This document shows, in pieces, positions 24,060 through 37,562 of a stretch of DNA of 64,000 nt (positions are counted from its first letter, which is position 1; each line of letters starts with the position of its first letter). The stretch covers positions 4,393,510 to 4,457,509 of the forward strand of contig NC_034014.1 of NCBI RefSeq assembly GCF_000346465.2, read 5' to 3'. Below the pieces are notes generated by a model that saw only the letters and a list, made by a program, of their open reading frames with translations, was not told the DNA's origin and did no database searches. This stretch comes from Prunus persica. Lineage: Eukaryota; Streptophyta; Magnoliopsida; Rosales; Rosaceae. A program made the translations under genes and the position numbers.

Positions 24060-24903
24060 GTCTGGTGTGTGAGCAATAAATGAAGATATAAAAACTCCAC
24101 TTTCCTCTCTTGAACTCTTGTGATCACAAGCTTCCCTACGAAGGCTTTATTTATAGCAGTATCTTTAGAAGATTAAAAGAATTCAGTAATAAATTTCAGT
24201 AAATTTAATTTATAGGTAATGGTGAACCATTTTGGAAGAAGAAATATAGAACGAATCCCATGAAATAAATTAGTCGTTTAGAAAAACCAAGACATAATTT
24301 GTTGATAAAGAAACCAAAATAATTTGTTAGGGATGACAACCCCCTACATAAGAAACTAATTCAATTGCAAAAATATTAATAAATCATGGAGATTCGTTTT
24401 GAAATAAAATAAAATAAAATTATAACTCGATAAAGAATTGGAAAGACAAACAATTCCACATATTGATACCATTTGAAAGAAATTCCCATGCAAACGGCAA
24501 ACTAAACTGCTGCAGAAATGTACCAAGGTATTGGAAATACAATACCTGGGGAACAGAGAGAGGCTCAGCTAATTAATGTATAATAAAAAGAAGATCATGA
24601 CTCTTGCATGCATATACATATATGCTAGCATGATCCCTCCCACAAATTTAGCTTTTCCAAACTTAATATTTTATATGTACTAATATAAAGCAAACTGTCA
24701 CGTCAAACATTACATGTATCAATTTGTTTCATGCTGGCTATCTACATCTTTTTCTTCAGCATACCCAGAATTCATATCCGTACGCTAATAGCAACACTCT
24801 ATGCAGATCACATAGCAAGTACATGTCAACAAAACAAGTATTCTAACACCAAAATGCATATTGGACTTCCATTTTGCAACAACATCTATACATAAGCAAG
24901 GTC
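24060..24903. other. Intergenic DNA
   Basis: AT-rich. Nothing recognised apart from the 3' flank of gene D. Confidence 0.5.
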
Positions 24904-26970
24904 TCAACATTGTTCTTGCTTTGGCTTTTTGTTCTGCTTCGGCTCCCTAATGAAGGCATTGGTTAGTGCCGAGTCACAAACAAAAGAAGCCACCAAAAGA
25001 CGCAAAGCCTGTAAGAAGGAACATATTCAAGAGTCATCAACAATTTAAACAACAGATAACCCCTGTCTAGAGATAGCCACTCAGTTTAGAGGACCTTTGT
25101 TGGAGAGCCAATAGACTCTCTGGCGAAATATTTGTTCCCTGTTCCAATACGACAACTTCCACAATGCCATTGAAGCCAGCTATCTAATCGACTTGCAGTA
25201 CTATAAAAGGATTCAATGCTTGCATGTTTTGTTTCCATAAAAGAAAAGGTGAGGTGTGGGCATGAAATAGGTGAGATGTGAGAATGTTGTGTGTGCAGTC
25301 AATAACTCGTATAAGGATAGTGTACAAGTCCATGAATCTTTGTGCCATGGGTTTTACTCAACAACTTGAAGCATCAGCATGAGAGATATAATCGCTGTAT
25401 GTGCAGTCAAGTTGAAGTGGCAGAAGGACAGCAATGGAGGGTTGCAGTGAAAATTAAGCTTAAAGTAACGTTCATCGAAAATTATAATTGATAGCTCACC
25501 TCTTCTCTGCGCACATGCACAATTTTCACTTCAATGTCAGTCAAAGGCACCTTCAGTTCATTCAGAAGAGACAGACCAAACATTAGAGATATAGGTCTTA
25601 TGATCAAATTGTCAGTTACTGTGAACATTACTGTGAACATCGCTTGTCCTCCTAAAAATCCTTGACCTTCAGCACTTTTATCTTGATTATTGTGGGATTT
25701 GGGATCCATGACTGTCACTGACTTAATACTAGTCTGAGCACTTTCTTCGCCATAATATGACCTCCTAGTTTTCTTAGCAGCTGAAATACGAGAAGCGATA
25801 AGAGTTTTATCAGTAGACAGCATACCAAGTGCATAATAATATGTGGCCTCCTCAGTTCCTAAGAGATGGTTCTCATAGCAAAAGCCAGGTACAAGCTTGG
25901 GACTGAGTAGCATTTCTTTGTGGTAGTCTGACTTCAAGTAGCAATCATCAAGATCTTGGACACTCTTGAACAACTGATTAATGCATCCTTTTAATGCGCA
26001 ATCCCTCATTTGTTTTACAACAAAACCCAGTGGAATAGTTAGGAAACTGAAGAGTAAATTCACAAAATCCTCTCCTACTTCTGCATAACAAACCATCTTC
26101 TTAGATTTGCTCACTATAAGCTTGATAGAGAGGTTTCCTTCAGGATCTGTTGCATCTACAACTATTTGAGGTTCAATATTTATTCCTTGGTTGTCATTGC
26201 TCAACTTTCGTATTGGTTTATTCTTCAGCAGAGTTTCTGTCAAAGGTGTCCTTGATACTAACGAGCATATAAGCAAATTCAAAACCTAAAAGCAGAAGTG
26301 AAGTAAGAATCACTGATACAGTTGTAAGGAAAAAAAATCCACAAGTCAATACTTCAATTACCTCATCAGATCCTACATTGAAAGTCAACTCCTCAGTAGT
26401 ATTCCCATTCCTGACTCCAAGCTCTGTAAATACAGAAAGGCCTTCCAAAGTTAATGGTGGCATCACTTGTAAATTATCACCAATTATAAGTCTGGCCAGT
26501 CCTTTCACAAAGATGCCTCCATCTAGACTCACTAAAAGATTTTTCTCCTCAGTTATGCTTCCTCCACAATCACAAGAACCAATTTTGTTATAACTTAACT
26601 TACATTCTCCTCTGTAGTTACGTGAGCACAAAAAGTACTGTGTGGGCTCACCATTGTCAATCTTCGGTTTGAGGTTCCTGCACTGAGATTCTGCCACATT
26701 GCGAGGACATAGCAACATGTCTCTACATGCTTCAGTACGGAAATGCTTTACATCCATATTCGTAACACTTGAATACAAATTTTTTATACAACCTATTTCT
26801 AATGGTACTGACTGATTAGGGGCCAGCCTCATAATTGTTCCCATCGGGATTGTCAAGAAACTGAAGAGAACATCAATAAAATCATTATCAGACTCTATAA
26901 AGATAATTTGGTTGCTCGCCTTATCCACCAAGGCTTTCACGCTAATGGTGTTCGCAGATGTCTCAGCCAT
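24904..26970 (-). CDS. DUF674 family protein D
   Basis: Exons 26362-26970 (203 codons), 25500-26285 (262) and 24904-25008 (35 with stop) give 499 aa with all junctions in frame. The ATG at 26970 starts MAETSANTISVKALVDK. First half: FIESDNDFIDVLFSFLTIPMGTIM and GCIKNLYSSV. The middle has CSRNYRGEC...CDCGGS. Second half: VCYAEVGEDFVNLLFSFLTIPLGFVV and GCINQLFKSVQDLDDCYLKSDYHKEML. It has a longer linker than its paralogs (ISAAKKTRRSYYGEESAQTS). The C-terminus is Lys/Gln-rich (EPKQNKKPKQEQC). It looks intact. Confidence 0.9.
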
Positions 26971-28107
26971 GGATTGTAACAGAGTATAACTTCGGCTTTG
27001 ACTTCCTCTTTTTGTCCAAATCAGGGCACAGATAATTGTTGAAAGATAACTGTCTCTGATTAAGGCCCGAGTAGTACACGCTGATGTTAAGTTGTTTCTC
27101 TGGTAACATGAAAAAAAAAGCGTCAAAAAACAAATCAATTACAGGAAAAGAGATGAAATTTTGCGACATTAATAGTTAAAAGAATACAAATGTGATTTTT
27201 TTAAAAGGAAAATATGTTACTGTAAAAGATAAAAGCACACTCGGATACTGAGCTATATATTTAGTTATGAATTTCATGAGATTAAAAATCGAACAAACAA
27301 CCTTCTTTAGCAGTCAAGAGCACATATTATCAACTTAACTGCTTTTGGGATTCAACCCATCTTCTAAAGTCAAATAATTTGTGATAATAACAGAAATCAA
27401 ATCATCAATTATTACAAATAATAAAAAAAGGAAAACAGTTCAGAAAAACCAATGTGAAAATAACATCATCCCATAGCACAAACCCATCAAGAAACATAAA
27501 TAATAATAAAATCCAGAATATAATCCACAACTTAAAAAACAAATGGAACTGAGTGTAATGAGAAGAAGAGTTTCATACCTCCGATGGTCCTCCTTCCAAA
27601 ACTCCAAAACCAAATCCTTCAACCTCCTCAAATAAATCTGACATGCAAACACAGGATATGAACCCAGAAAAATTACTCCTAAAAGCCATTGTTCTAAACA
27701 CATTATAAGACAACGAGAACCACAAACCCAAATAAGGCAAACACCCATTGGGTTGTGAACTTGTGAGAGCTTACCAAAAGAAAGCTTTACTCTTTCCCAA
27801 CAAGCATTTCAGCTTCTGAAAGTTATAATAAGAGAAAGGTTTCATTTTTAGGTGAATATCAAGTGAAGGGGGTGTGGGATTTCGGGTATTGTTGGAAAGA
27901 TTGTAACTTTGGACTTTTTTACAAGGTGCAAACCGTTCCTCTACCAAATGCAAGGTAGTGGTAGATGACCAGAGAACAGTGTAGAAAGCAACGAGCTACA
28001 GATATGAAGGGTTTAAGCAAGAAGAGGAACAGAGCTTTATACCCAAACCCAAAAGCACCCTTATTAACCCTAAAACACAAGATTGCGCGGGATAATTGTT
28101 GTAAAGG
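26971..28107. other. Upstream of gene D
   Basis: Probable promoter and 5' leader of gene D. No other gene is recognised; short open frames here have no family signal. Confidence 0.5.
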
Positions 28108-28116
28108 AAGAAAGTT
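28108..28116 (+). repeat. Left target-site copy of the MULE
   Basis: AAGAAAGTT directly precedes the left terminal inverted repeat. AAAAAAGTT directly follows the right one at 56781-56789. They match at 8 of 9 positions, and 9 bp is the usual MULE duplication. Confidence 0.7.
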
Positions 28117-28300
28117 GGGAAATAGCCCTAAATGCCACCATTTTTATAATTGTAACTGAAAATACCACTCTTTTTTAAAAAATTTGGAACTATGACCTAT
28201 GAATATATTTTTATTGTGCCCTTATTGCACACATATCACTTTTGCTCAAATTTTATTCTCTCTCTTCTCTCGGCTCTCTCTCTTCTCTCGGCTCTGTTTC
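28117..28300 (+). repeat. Left terminal inverted repeat of the MULE
   Basis: It pairs with 56600-56780. The first 12 bases match at 11 positions, and similarity then decays with distance. The inner part is rich in CTCTCT on the strand reading inward and probably acts as a 5' leader of the Ulp1 gene. Confidence 0.8.
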
Positions 28301-28419
28301 TCTTCAGTCTCCCGTGGCCGTTCAGCTCGCAATCTCTCGTCCCTCAGCTCCGACTCTCTCTTCTCTCTTCCTCTCCCAGCGACATGTACTGTTCATCGGC
28401 ATTTTCTTACACTTTAAAG

Positions 28420-29938
28420 GTTTCTCCGAAGTTGGTTTAGGGTTTATGCATTTCTCTGAAATTGGTTGAGGGGTTTGTTCGAAATTGGTTGAAGGTTTAG
28501 GGATTTCGCTGAAATTAGTTTAGGGGTTTGTTCGAAATTGGTTGAAGGTTTAGGGGTTTCTCTGAAATTGGTTTAGGGGTTTCAACGAAATTAGTTTTGG
28601 GGTTTATCTGAAATGATCTTAGTTTGATGATTCCTTGTTTCAAACAGTGAATGGGTTTGTTCTTTGTGGACTGATGCTTGCACTGCTGTTATGTTGCTGT
28701 TGCTATTGCTGTCGTATTGTGTTTTTTTGCTAGTGTATTGCTAATGTAGTGATGTTGTGTTGGCATTTTAGTGGTGTTGGATTTTTAGTTTTATTATGGT
28801 TTTATTATAGTTTTTGTAGCAGTTATTGATTAGTATTTGGTGGCTTAGTATGAGTCTTTATGACCATTGCATTTAACCTTCTTACAAGTCTAATTGGTAT
28901 CTATTTTGTTTGTTGAAGATGATATCAAAAGTGCAAGACAATTAACCTGTGTATATCATTTTGAACTTGTAAACTCCCAACCATATCATACTTTTTGTTT
29001 GAGAATAATGCTTGTTAATTCGACATATTTTTTTATAACTCTGTTTACTAAGTTTAGGGCTTGCATATTGGATATGGATGAGTTTTCTTTAGAACCATAT
29101 GTGGTGTAATATGAGTTCTTTAAAAGTTTGCTGTTTTGTGCTTGATCATTGTGTGCTTAAAAGAAAGCGGGAAATGAGTGAAGATGGGAACCTACCACCA
29201 GCAGGTGTGGTTTAGAGAAATGGGGACATTGATTTTGCTATAAGCTAACTGTTTAAGCTTTTGCTTTTCTTGTTTGTGTATGGATACTTAGAGAACTCTG
29301 TTTCTGAGGAGAACTTATAATTTTGTAATTGTACATGTCTTACAAACATTTTATACAGTTTTGATGTTTTATTTATGAATTTATCTTTGATATTTTGTTA
29401 AGAAAAAACTGAAGGGATGGTGCCAATTTCTTTCATTTTCTTACATTTGAAAGGAGGGCCATAGTAGAGTCAGTATTGTGGTTGCCACTAATTCATAGGA
29501 TGTTCCATTACATTATACCTTGAAGTGAATCAATTGTTTCCCGATGTCTTGTTGTTTTTTAAAACTCTTTCTAGTCAGATAGATTTGTATCGTTAGTGTT
29601 GAATTGTTCTCAATTAGGCTTGTGCTACCGCACAATCCCATTCTAGCTGAAGCTGTCTCATGATTACATGGTGTGATTATATAGTGTGTTGAGATGTGTG
29701 TTTAGATATTAGGGTTATGCAGGAGTGGTAGAGTACTGGGTGTCTTGAAACTTGGCTTTGAGCCATTAAATGAGGAGGTCAGTTGTAAATAGCTGGGGTT
29801 TTGTTTATGATATGTATTTGTTGTTTTTTTTTTCACTTCATATCCTATAATAGGCTGTTGATAAGTGGTGATTGTTTATTGCTTGTTATTGTCTAGATTG
29901 CAACCGACTGAAAGTTTGTTTATAATATTGGCATGCAG
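28420..29938 (+). other. Probable 5' leader intron of the MULE Ulp1 gene
   Basis: Non-coding. 28430-28620 holds five or six copies of a phrase like TTCTCTGAAATTGGTTTAGGGGTT. The stretch ends at GGCATGCAG (29931-29938), a good acceptor just before the ATG at 29945. That it is an intron is inferred. Confidence 0.45.
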
Positions 29939-32551
29939 GGAAATATGGTTGATCAAGTGAAGTTGATGATTGCAGAGGAACAAAAGTTCCAAGGGAAAGC
30001 ATTGTCGCTATCCCATACGAAGACCGCAATCACTACGATGAAGGAGAAATTCACTGAACAGCAGCTGCAAATGTTTGAACAAAGTTGTTTTGGTCATCTC
30101 CTACGGATTGAGGACCTCAAGTGGACTTCTCCAATTGTCCACGGCTTGCTGCTCAGGAAAGCTGATCCCAAGACAGTTTCCCAACTGAACGGGATCAAAT
30201 TCATTGTTGGCAATAAGGTCATCCAATTCACGGCGCAGCAATTTTGCATCGTGACAAGGCTAAGGTTTGGAAACCTTCCCTTTATTCTGATTCCCACTAA
30301 TGAGAACTGCTCATTGAAACGGAAGTACTTTGCCAACGATAAAACTGTGAACCTGTTGGAATTAGAAAAGGCCTTCCTCAAATGCGATGATGAGGACGAT
30401 GTATTGAAGCTCGGATTCATATACTTTGCTGTGTTTGTGCTATTGGGCAGTGAAAAACATGTCCACATTGACATGCGATATTTGAAGTTGGCGGAAGACC
30501 TTGAAGAGTTTGGGAAGTATCCATGGGGTGCTGTGTGTTATGCGAAGACAAATGCGTCACTGCTGAGGGCACTTTCTGCAGATTACCAGCGAGTGAAACT
30601 GCCCACAAAAACTGCAAAAAAAAAAAAAAAATTCTGGAATGAAACCAACAACAACGGCAACTGGTAGACCAAGAGAGTACCACCTCAAAGGTTTTGCCTA
30701 TGCACTTCAGGTGAGCAAATGTCCATTGATGTTGAAGTTAAATTGCATTTGTTTACAATGACTGACCTTTTATTCCTCAAACCAGATTTGGGCGTATGAG
30801 GTCTTTCCAGCGTTGGCTGCACTACATTTGGTGGTGCACGAAGATAATGCGTACATCCCTCGTTTACTACATTGGAGGAGCAATAGTTCGCCGCGTTTTT
30901 ATGAGCTAATGAGCCAAGTATTCGAGAACCGTGAGGTTAGTTCAGTTTTTAATGATAATGTTAGGGATATGAAAATATAATTACTTTACTGATATGTATA
31001 TTGTATGTGTAAATTGCAGGTTGATGTGCAGCTTATCCGGCCATCTGTAATGGACAAGCAGCAGCCGTATTGGACTTGGGGTGACAGTGCTGATGACACT
31101 GAAGAACTTGTTGACTTGTTGGGCGATGACGCTGAACAAAAAACCGGCACTTCTGCCTCTGTAGAAGAAGAAGATAAGGACATTGACGAAACTGCAAGCC
31201 TTCCGTCGTCTTCTAAGGCAAGCATTACATATTTTCGAAGATATACGTCATAATACAATAGGAAAATAACTGCTGTATTGTTGCAATATTTTTTGGCCCG
31301 CCTAGTAACACATGCATTATAACTTAATGCAGTGTACAGTCGCGTCCAGAGAGTTACGCACTTTGAAGCGTGACTTTGAAAGGACAAAGGATGAATTGGC
31401 CAAAGTTGCCCTATCAAATCGAGCGCTTCGTGACAGAGTGCATCAGTTGGAAGACAAGGTACGGAAGGAGTCAATGAAAGCTGAAAAAGAGTTCGAAAAA
31501 AATAAAAAGTGTGTGGAGGATTTGTGCAACACCGTGGCTTCAATGGAGCATTATTTTAAGTTGGAGATAGAGCAGCTGAAAAAACAAAATGGTGGGGTGA
31601 ATGAAGCTGGGGAAGGACATGAGGACCTCGGTAGTCCTCATATGAATGAAGGAGGCAACAATGACTTGTCGCCATTACATGCCTATGTTAGTCCGCCTAC
31701 AGAACCGGCAGTAATGGAAACACAAGTCCCCAGTGATGGAGCCGAACCTTCCGCAGCCATGGTAGGTGAAGAGGCAAAAATGGCCGCTTCAGTTCCTCAC
31801 TTAGAAGTGCATGAAGTAGCTGAGCAGGCAGAATCCGAGACGCTGCCTACCCTTGAAGATGTGGCCGGGTGTGACGAAATCTGCCAAAGAGTCATGAAGC
31901 TGTTAGAAGATTGGAAAATCACTAAGAGTATGCCATCGGGAGGTTCGATCAATCCTCCAAGTCTACCCACAGTTACTATGGCTGGTGTTGAAGAAGGTAG
32001 TTCGAGTGTTGAAAAAAAAGAAGTGGAAGGTAAAGGGTGTAGACATAAGCGCCCGGCGCAGACATTGTTGAGCCCATTTACTGATCCTTTGAGGAAGAAG
32101 AGGACGATGACTGTGTCGGCTGCGACTGCAACCCCGCCATGTTTTGATCCATCAAAACCCTTGCCCATTGAAGATGTGAAGGCAGTAATACAGTTTTGCA
32201 GTGCCTGGAAAAGCGATATCAGGTTACGATTCTTGACCTTTGAATTCCAATCTTCATCCTATTCTACTATGTAGTCATAGACTAATGAGAGAATGTAGAG
32301 TTTGGTTTAATATACATGTGTATTTTTGTCATCAACAAAGTCAAATTTATGAGATGACTACAAAAGTAACCGTTGCAAGTTTGCCTTTTGTAGTGCGGAG
32401 GTGCAGCTGGAATCATTTTCAGTAGGCGCTGATTTTTTCTACAGACTTGTCGATGAAACGGAATGGATGAGCTCAAGGGTAACGATACACAAAGCTCTAC
32501 TTTATTACGATAATTCAATTGTTTTCTCACCTTTTTTAAGTGTACAGTTGT

Positions 32552-33850
32552 CACTACTACAAAAAAGCAAAAAGACGACGGTAAATCACCGTCGTGTATT
32601 TGGTTTTTCAATGGTCGTGGAATCCACCGTCATCTTTTCCCTCATAAACCACGACGCTAAATAACCGTCGTTGTTAAACAATACAACGTCATCAAAAAAT
32701 ACAAAACGACGTCTTTGTACTGCAAAAAGATCTAAAAAAAGCAATCGAGGATGATAATAGACGACCAATTCTCTAAAAAGACCGTCGTTAAAAAGGGAAA
32801 ATATGACACATATTAAGAGAACAAGGCCGCAAGATAGACATACAACGACGACAATAAAAATACGCCGACGTTAAATATAATTTTCACGACAATAAAAAAT
32901 ATGACGTCTTTAAATACATTAGAAGACGACGTTATTGATACCTACTACGTCGCACATATAAACACAACCGTCGTACAATTAATTTTCCACTTCGATTTTT
33001 CGATAAAAGATGACGTGGAAATAGTTGTCAGTGTCATTATTTACGACGTATGTGTTTCTATAGTAGACGTTGAAAAACTAAACAACGTCAGTTACAAATA
33101 TATGAGAGTCGTATTAAAAAATTTATACGTCCTATTTTCAGAAACAAACAACGACCATAAATATTAGACGTTGTTAAATACAACAACGTCGGAAAACAAT
33201 AAAAACAGACGTGTTTAGTCTGCTAAAGTTCTACAACGTCTCTTATTTACAAAAAACCGTCGTGAAATAAATTTTCCACTTCGATTTTTCTAAAAAAGAT
33301 GACGTGGAAATAGTTGTCAGTGTCATTATTTACGACGTATACATTTATATAGTCGACGTTGTATTTATATGTATTCATTACTCACGACGCACTTAATAAT
33401 ATAGACGACGTTGAACGTCTAAACAACGTCGGTTCCAAATAAATGAGAGCCGTATTACAGAACATATAGACGGCGTAGATTATGATGGGAGCCGTATTAC
33501 AAATAACGTCGTTTAATTGTTATTAGACGGCGGTTATAATGAATTTCCGTCGGAATTAATTTCGTTCCTCTTCGTTTATAAAAGAACTTGCGACGTGGAA
33601 AATGTATGATGACGTCGTATTTTTTAACGTTCAGATTATATATCTCGTTTTTTAGACGTCGGTATTATGGGATTGGAGTCGTGTTATTTTGAATTACATG
33701 GCGGTTCTTTATCCTTCACCGACGTGATATCCTGAATAATTGCTTCACAATAGCGTCGTGGTTCTTCATTGTTACGTTGCTTTAAGACGTCGGTAAATAT
33801 GCTGAATAACTGATTCACAATAACGTCGTGTTTTATTTGAACGTAGAAAG
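32552..33850. repeat. Left subterminal CGTCGT repeat region
   Basis: About 1.3 kb with a CGTCGT, ACGACG or close variant every 20-40 bp, in both orientations. Some are paired as hairpins, for example 32575-32595 (ACGACGGT then ACCGTCGT). Longer phrases repeat: CGTGGAAATAGTTGTCAGTG at about 33015 and 33303. No coding frame. Confidence 0.9.
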
Positions 33851-33912
33851 TGAAGAAATCACATTACAATATATTACAAAATTAATGTCATACACTGCCA
33901 ATTACATAAGCA

Positions 33913-34782
33913 TCATTCAATCCATATATCTTCACACCCATCTCGAATATTTTGACCGCCTAACTCACCTACCAGTTCATCAAATGTGTCAACATTTGGC
34001 ATCCCTCTAGTAAATGGCTCACACTCAATTATCACATCACCTAATACTTCATCACCAATAACATCATTATATTCTCTACTAGGCATTGATAACACTACCG
34101 ACCAACCACGATGCATCGGGTCGTCAACAAAAAATATTTGTTTGACTTGAGAAGCCAAAACAAATTGGTCATTCCTATGTCCAATTTTACTCAAATCTAC
34201 AAGGGTAAATCCAAGTTCGTCGACTACAAGACCAGAACTATCTATCCAATCACACCTAAAGACTGGGATTGTAAACTTTTGGTAGTCAAGGTCCCAAATT
34301 TCTTGAATGACACCATAGAAACCCATATTTGAGAGAATTGGGTTTTTATCCTTGGCACTAGCAACTTGCATGGTATGTGCAAGTAAATAAACTCCACTAT
34401 TTTGAGTTGTCCGCACATCATCTTGTGCCTTGATATTGAATTTAATACCTTTAATAAGATAGCTCCTATATAATGGCACTGACATGTTTGGACCAGCTGC
34501 TAGCCACCTTAAATTTTCTGATACGCCATGATTGTCTTCCTCAAGTTCACTTTGAACCTGCAAATTAATCATATCTTAATTCATCCTAACATATAAATAA
34601 GAAGAAAATTAAAAGAGAAATACGTTATTCAACAACATATACCTTGAAGCGTAGCCATTGAATGAAAGTGCTATTGTGCTTATCCTGCAGCCACTTTGAA
34701 GCGTAGCAAAGTTCAAAAATGCTTCCACCCCAAACTCATATGCCTTCGATCTTCTATCCGAGTGCATCCATGACTTATCCAT
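33913..34782 (-). pseudogene. TNP2 transposase remnant, core deleted
   Basis: Exon 34643-34782 starts MDKSWMHSDRRSKAYEFGVEAFLNFA, the N-terminal transposase-associated domain of CACTA transposases. It then changes frame at 34690-34710 into KWLQDKHNSTFIQWLRFK, which normally lies far downstream. After a GT-AG intron, exon 33913-34557 continues VQSELEEDNHGVSENLRWLAAGP and a full DUF4216-type domain (GYLLAH-like stretch, FYGVIQEIWDLDY, VFRCDWID, VDELGFTLVDL, VKQIFFVDDP) to the stop. The roughly 600-700 residues between, including the DDE catalytic part, are absent. The remaining frames do not join, so no active transposase is made. Confidence 0.85.
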
Positions 34783-34859
34783 CTCCGACACTATAACCTA
34801 TTATCTATAATAAAGTGAAAATACAGGCAATGACCATCACTATAGCAGATTATACAATG

Positions 34860-37562
34860 ATCTAATCGCAAGTAATAAACAACAGAGACGACGGGTTTTA
34901 ATCAAAAACAGACGTATTTGGCATATATAGACGACGGATTTTCAACAGACGTCGTCTATTATACGTAATACAAACGACGGTTTATGAAAAAACCGTCGTG
35001 TATAAGTAATACAACGACGGTAGTTTAAAAACACCGTCGTGTAATCGTCGTCGTACGCCTTAAAATTCGTCGTGTCTCAGTTTATTTTCAAGAACACAAA
35101 ACCCATTAAGAACACAACATATATATGAAACCAAGCAAGAAACCAACATATACATGAAACCAAGCATGAAAACAATAAATCCATTCCCAATTCAACATAA
35201 CATAGGGTGATTAAAAGATACGACAAAATTAAATCCATTCCCAATTCAACATAACAGATAATGTAATCCATGAACCCATTAAACAGAAAATCCATGAACC
35301 CATACCTATAAGCATTGGTGCACTTTGCACCTTCTCCAGAGCGGAAAATGACAAGATCAAATAAAGGTGTCCTTTTGCTGGAAATCATTTGGAAGTTGGT
35401 GATGTGTCTTTTTGTGTTGATTTCCAGCAAAAGTACACCTTTATTTGATCTTGTCATGAACCCATTAAACAGAAAATCCATGAACCCATACCTATAAGCA
35501 CATTATTAACAGATCGCAAAGCATATACCTAAAACCCTTTAACAAAACAACCTAATATCATTCAATGAATTTACAAGGGGAAGATAGGGTTTGTACTTAC
35601 AGGTTGGACGAGCTCACAGATTCGACGAGCCTGGAGAGTGCAACTTTTAATTATAGCAGAAGTGAGAGAGCGAAATGTTATGTCGCGTGAAATCTGAAAT
35701 TTTAGGTTTCAGGGATCGAAGTATAAGACTAAGAGCCAAATCTAAAAAAATTTAGGTCGCGCGAAAATTTTTAGAGCGCGCGCGTTATAAAACGTCGAAA
35801 GAAAAACCAAGGCGAAAGTTCTACAAGTACCGACGTAAATTTAATATTCCACGACGGAAATTTCATTTTTCGGATTAAGAACGTAAGGCCGTTCATTTTT
35901 CGGATTAATTTTAAATTTATTTTGAATTTTTTATATAACGACGACTGAAAAACCACGTCGGTGTTAAGAAATTAAAGACGTTGTAAATTATATAAACCGA
36001 CTTACATATTAAAATAACGTCGTTTAAAGCGTAAACCATGTCGTATGTTTTACTGTACGACGTAAAATATGTATTCCACGACCCAACCACCGTCGTTAAA
36101 AATTAATACACTAAACCCATAAAATTAAATTATACAATTTAAAAAATTAAGTTTATAAAAGGTTTTATGGTTTTAAAGCCTAACATATAACATAGACTAC
36201 CCAAAAATTATACTTTAAAAATAAACCCCAATAAATAACAACACTAATCTCTAAACCCTAGACTCTAAACCCTAAACCATTAAACTAGAAGTGATTTTAT
36301 GACTCATCAAAACAATTTTGTTTTGGATGGTCATTTTAAATTTTTGTTATTCAAAATGAATTTTTTCAAGGTTTATGTGGAAGAAAATATATCAATGACT
36401 TCATAGGAGTTGACTTTTCAATTTTCTGATTTATTTTATATTTATTTTGAATATTTTGATATAAAAATAATAAAATATTCTTACCATACAACAAACCACG
36501 TCGGTGTTAAATAAATTGTAGACGTTGTAAATTGTAATAGACTACTAAGTCGTTAAAATGACGTCGTTAAAATGAGAAACCACGTCGGTGTTAAGAAATT
36601 AAAAACGTTGTAAATTATATAAACCGACTTACATATTAAAATGACGTCGTTTAAAGCGTAAACCATGTCGTATGTTTTACTGTACGACGTAAAATATGTA
36701 TTCCACGACCCAACCACCGTCGTTAAAAATTAATACCCTAAACCCATAAAATTAAATTATACAATTTAAAAAATTAAGTTTATAAAAGGTTTTATGGTTT
36801 TAAAGCCTAACATATACCCTAGACTACCCAAAAATTATACTTTAAAAATAAACCCCAATAAATAACAACCCTAATCTCTAAACCCTAGACTCTAAACCCT
36901 AAACCATAAAACTAGAAGTGATTTTATGACTCATCAAAACAATTTTGTTTTGGATGGTCATTTTAAATTTTTGTTATTCAAAATGAATTTTTTCAAGGTT
37001 TATGTGGAAGAAAATATATCAATGACTTCATAGGAGTTGACTTTTCAATTTTCTGATTTATTTTATATTTATTTTGAATATTTTGATATAAAAATAATAA
37101 AATATTCTTACCATACAACAAACCACGTAGGTGTTAAATAAATTGTAGACGTTGTAAATTGTAATAGACTACTAAGTCGTTAAAATGACGTCGTTAAAAT
37201 GAGAAACCATGGCGGCTATTTAACTATACGACGTAAAATATATATTTTACGACTTAACCGCAGTCGTTACATAAACGTCGTCGATTATACCCTGAACCCT
37301 TAAGAAATTGAAGATATTGTAAACCATTAACGACTCAATTGTTCAAAGAACGTCGTCTAACTATTTTTTTACGTCGTATTTGTTTAAAACACGCAACAAC
37401 AAAATACGACGGTTATTGACTTTATTAGGTCGTTGGAAAAGTATTACACGTCGGTTAAGCAATTTGTATGTTTGTTTTTTTTTTAATTTAAGAAAACCTC
37501 AACAAATTTTTACATTACATATTATAGAGAAAATTGGTACATTATACATAAATATCAAGTGT
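34860..37562. repeat. Internal CACTA repeats and tandem duplication
   Basis: Non-coding DNA rich in CGTCG motifs. It contains a tandem duplication of about 627 bp (35951-36577 and 36578-37203), nearly identical, including the phrase CCCTAGACTCTAAACCCTAAACC. A shorter inverted pair lies at about 35348-35388 and 35417-35455 (GATCAAATAAAGGTGT against ACACCTTTATTTGATC). The TNP2 core is probably what has been lost from this side of the element. Confidence 0.8.

Noticed and set aside
27440..27953. Possible small membrane protein upstream of gene D
   Set aside because: Short frames with no homology signal and AT-rich bias; more likely leader or promoter DNA.
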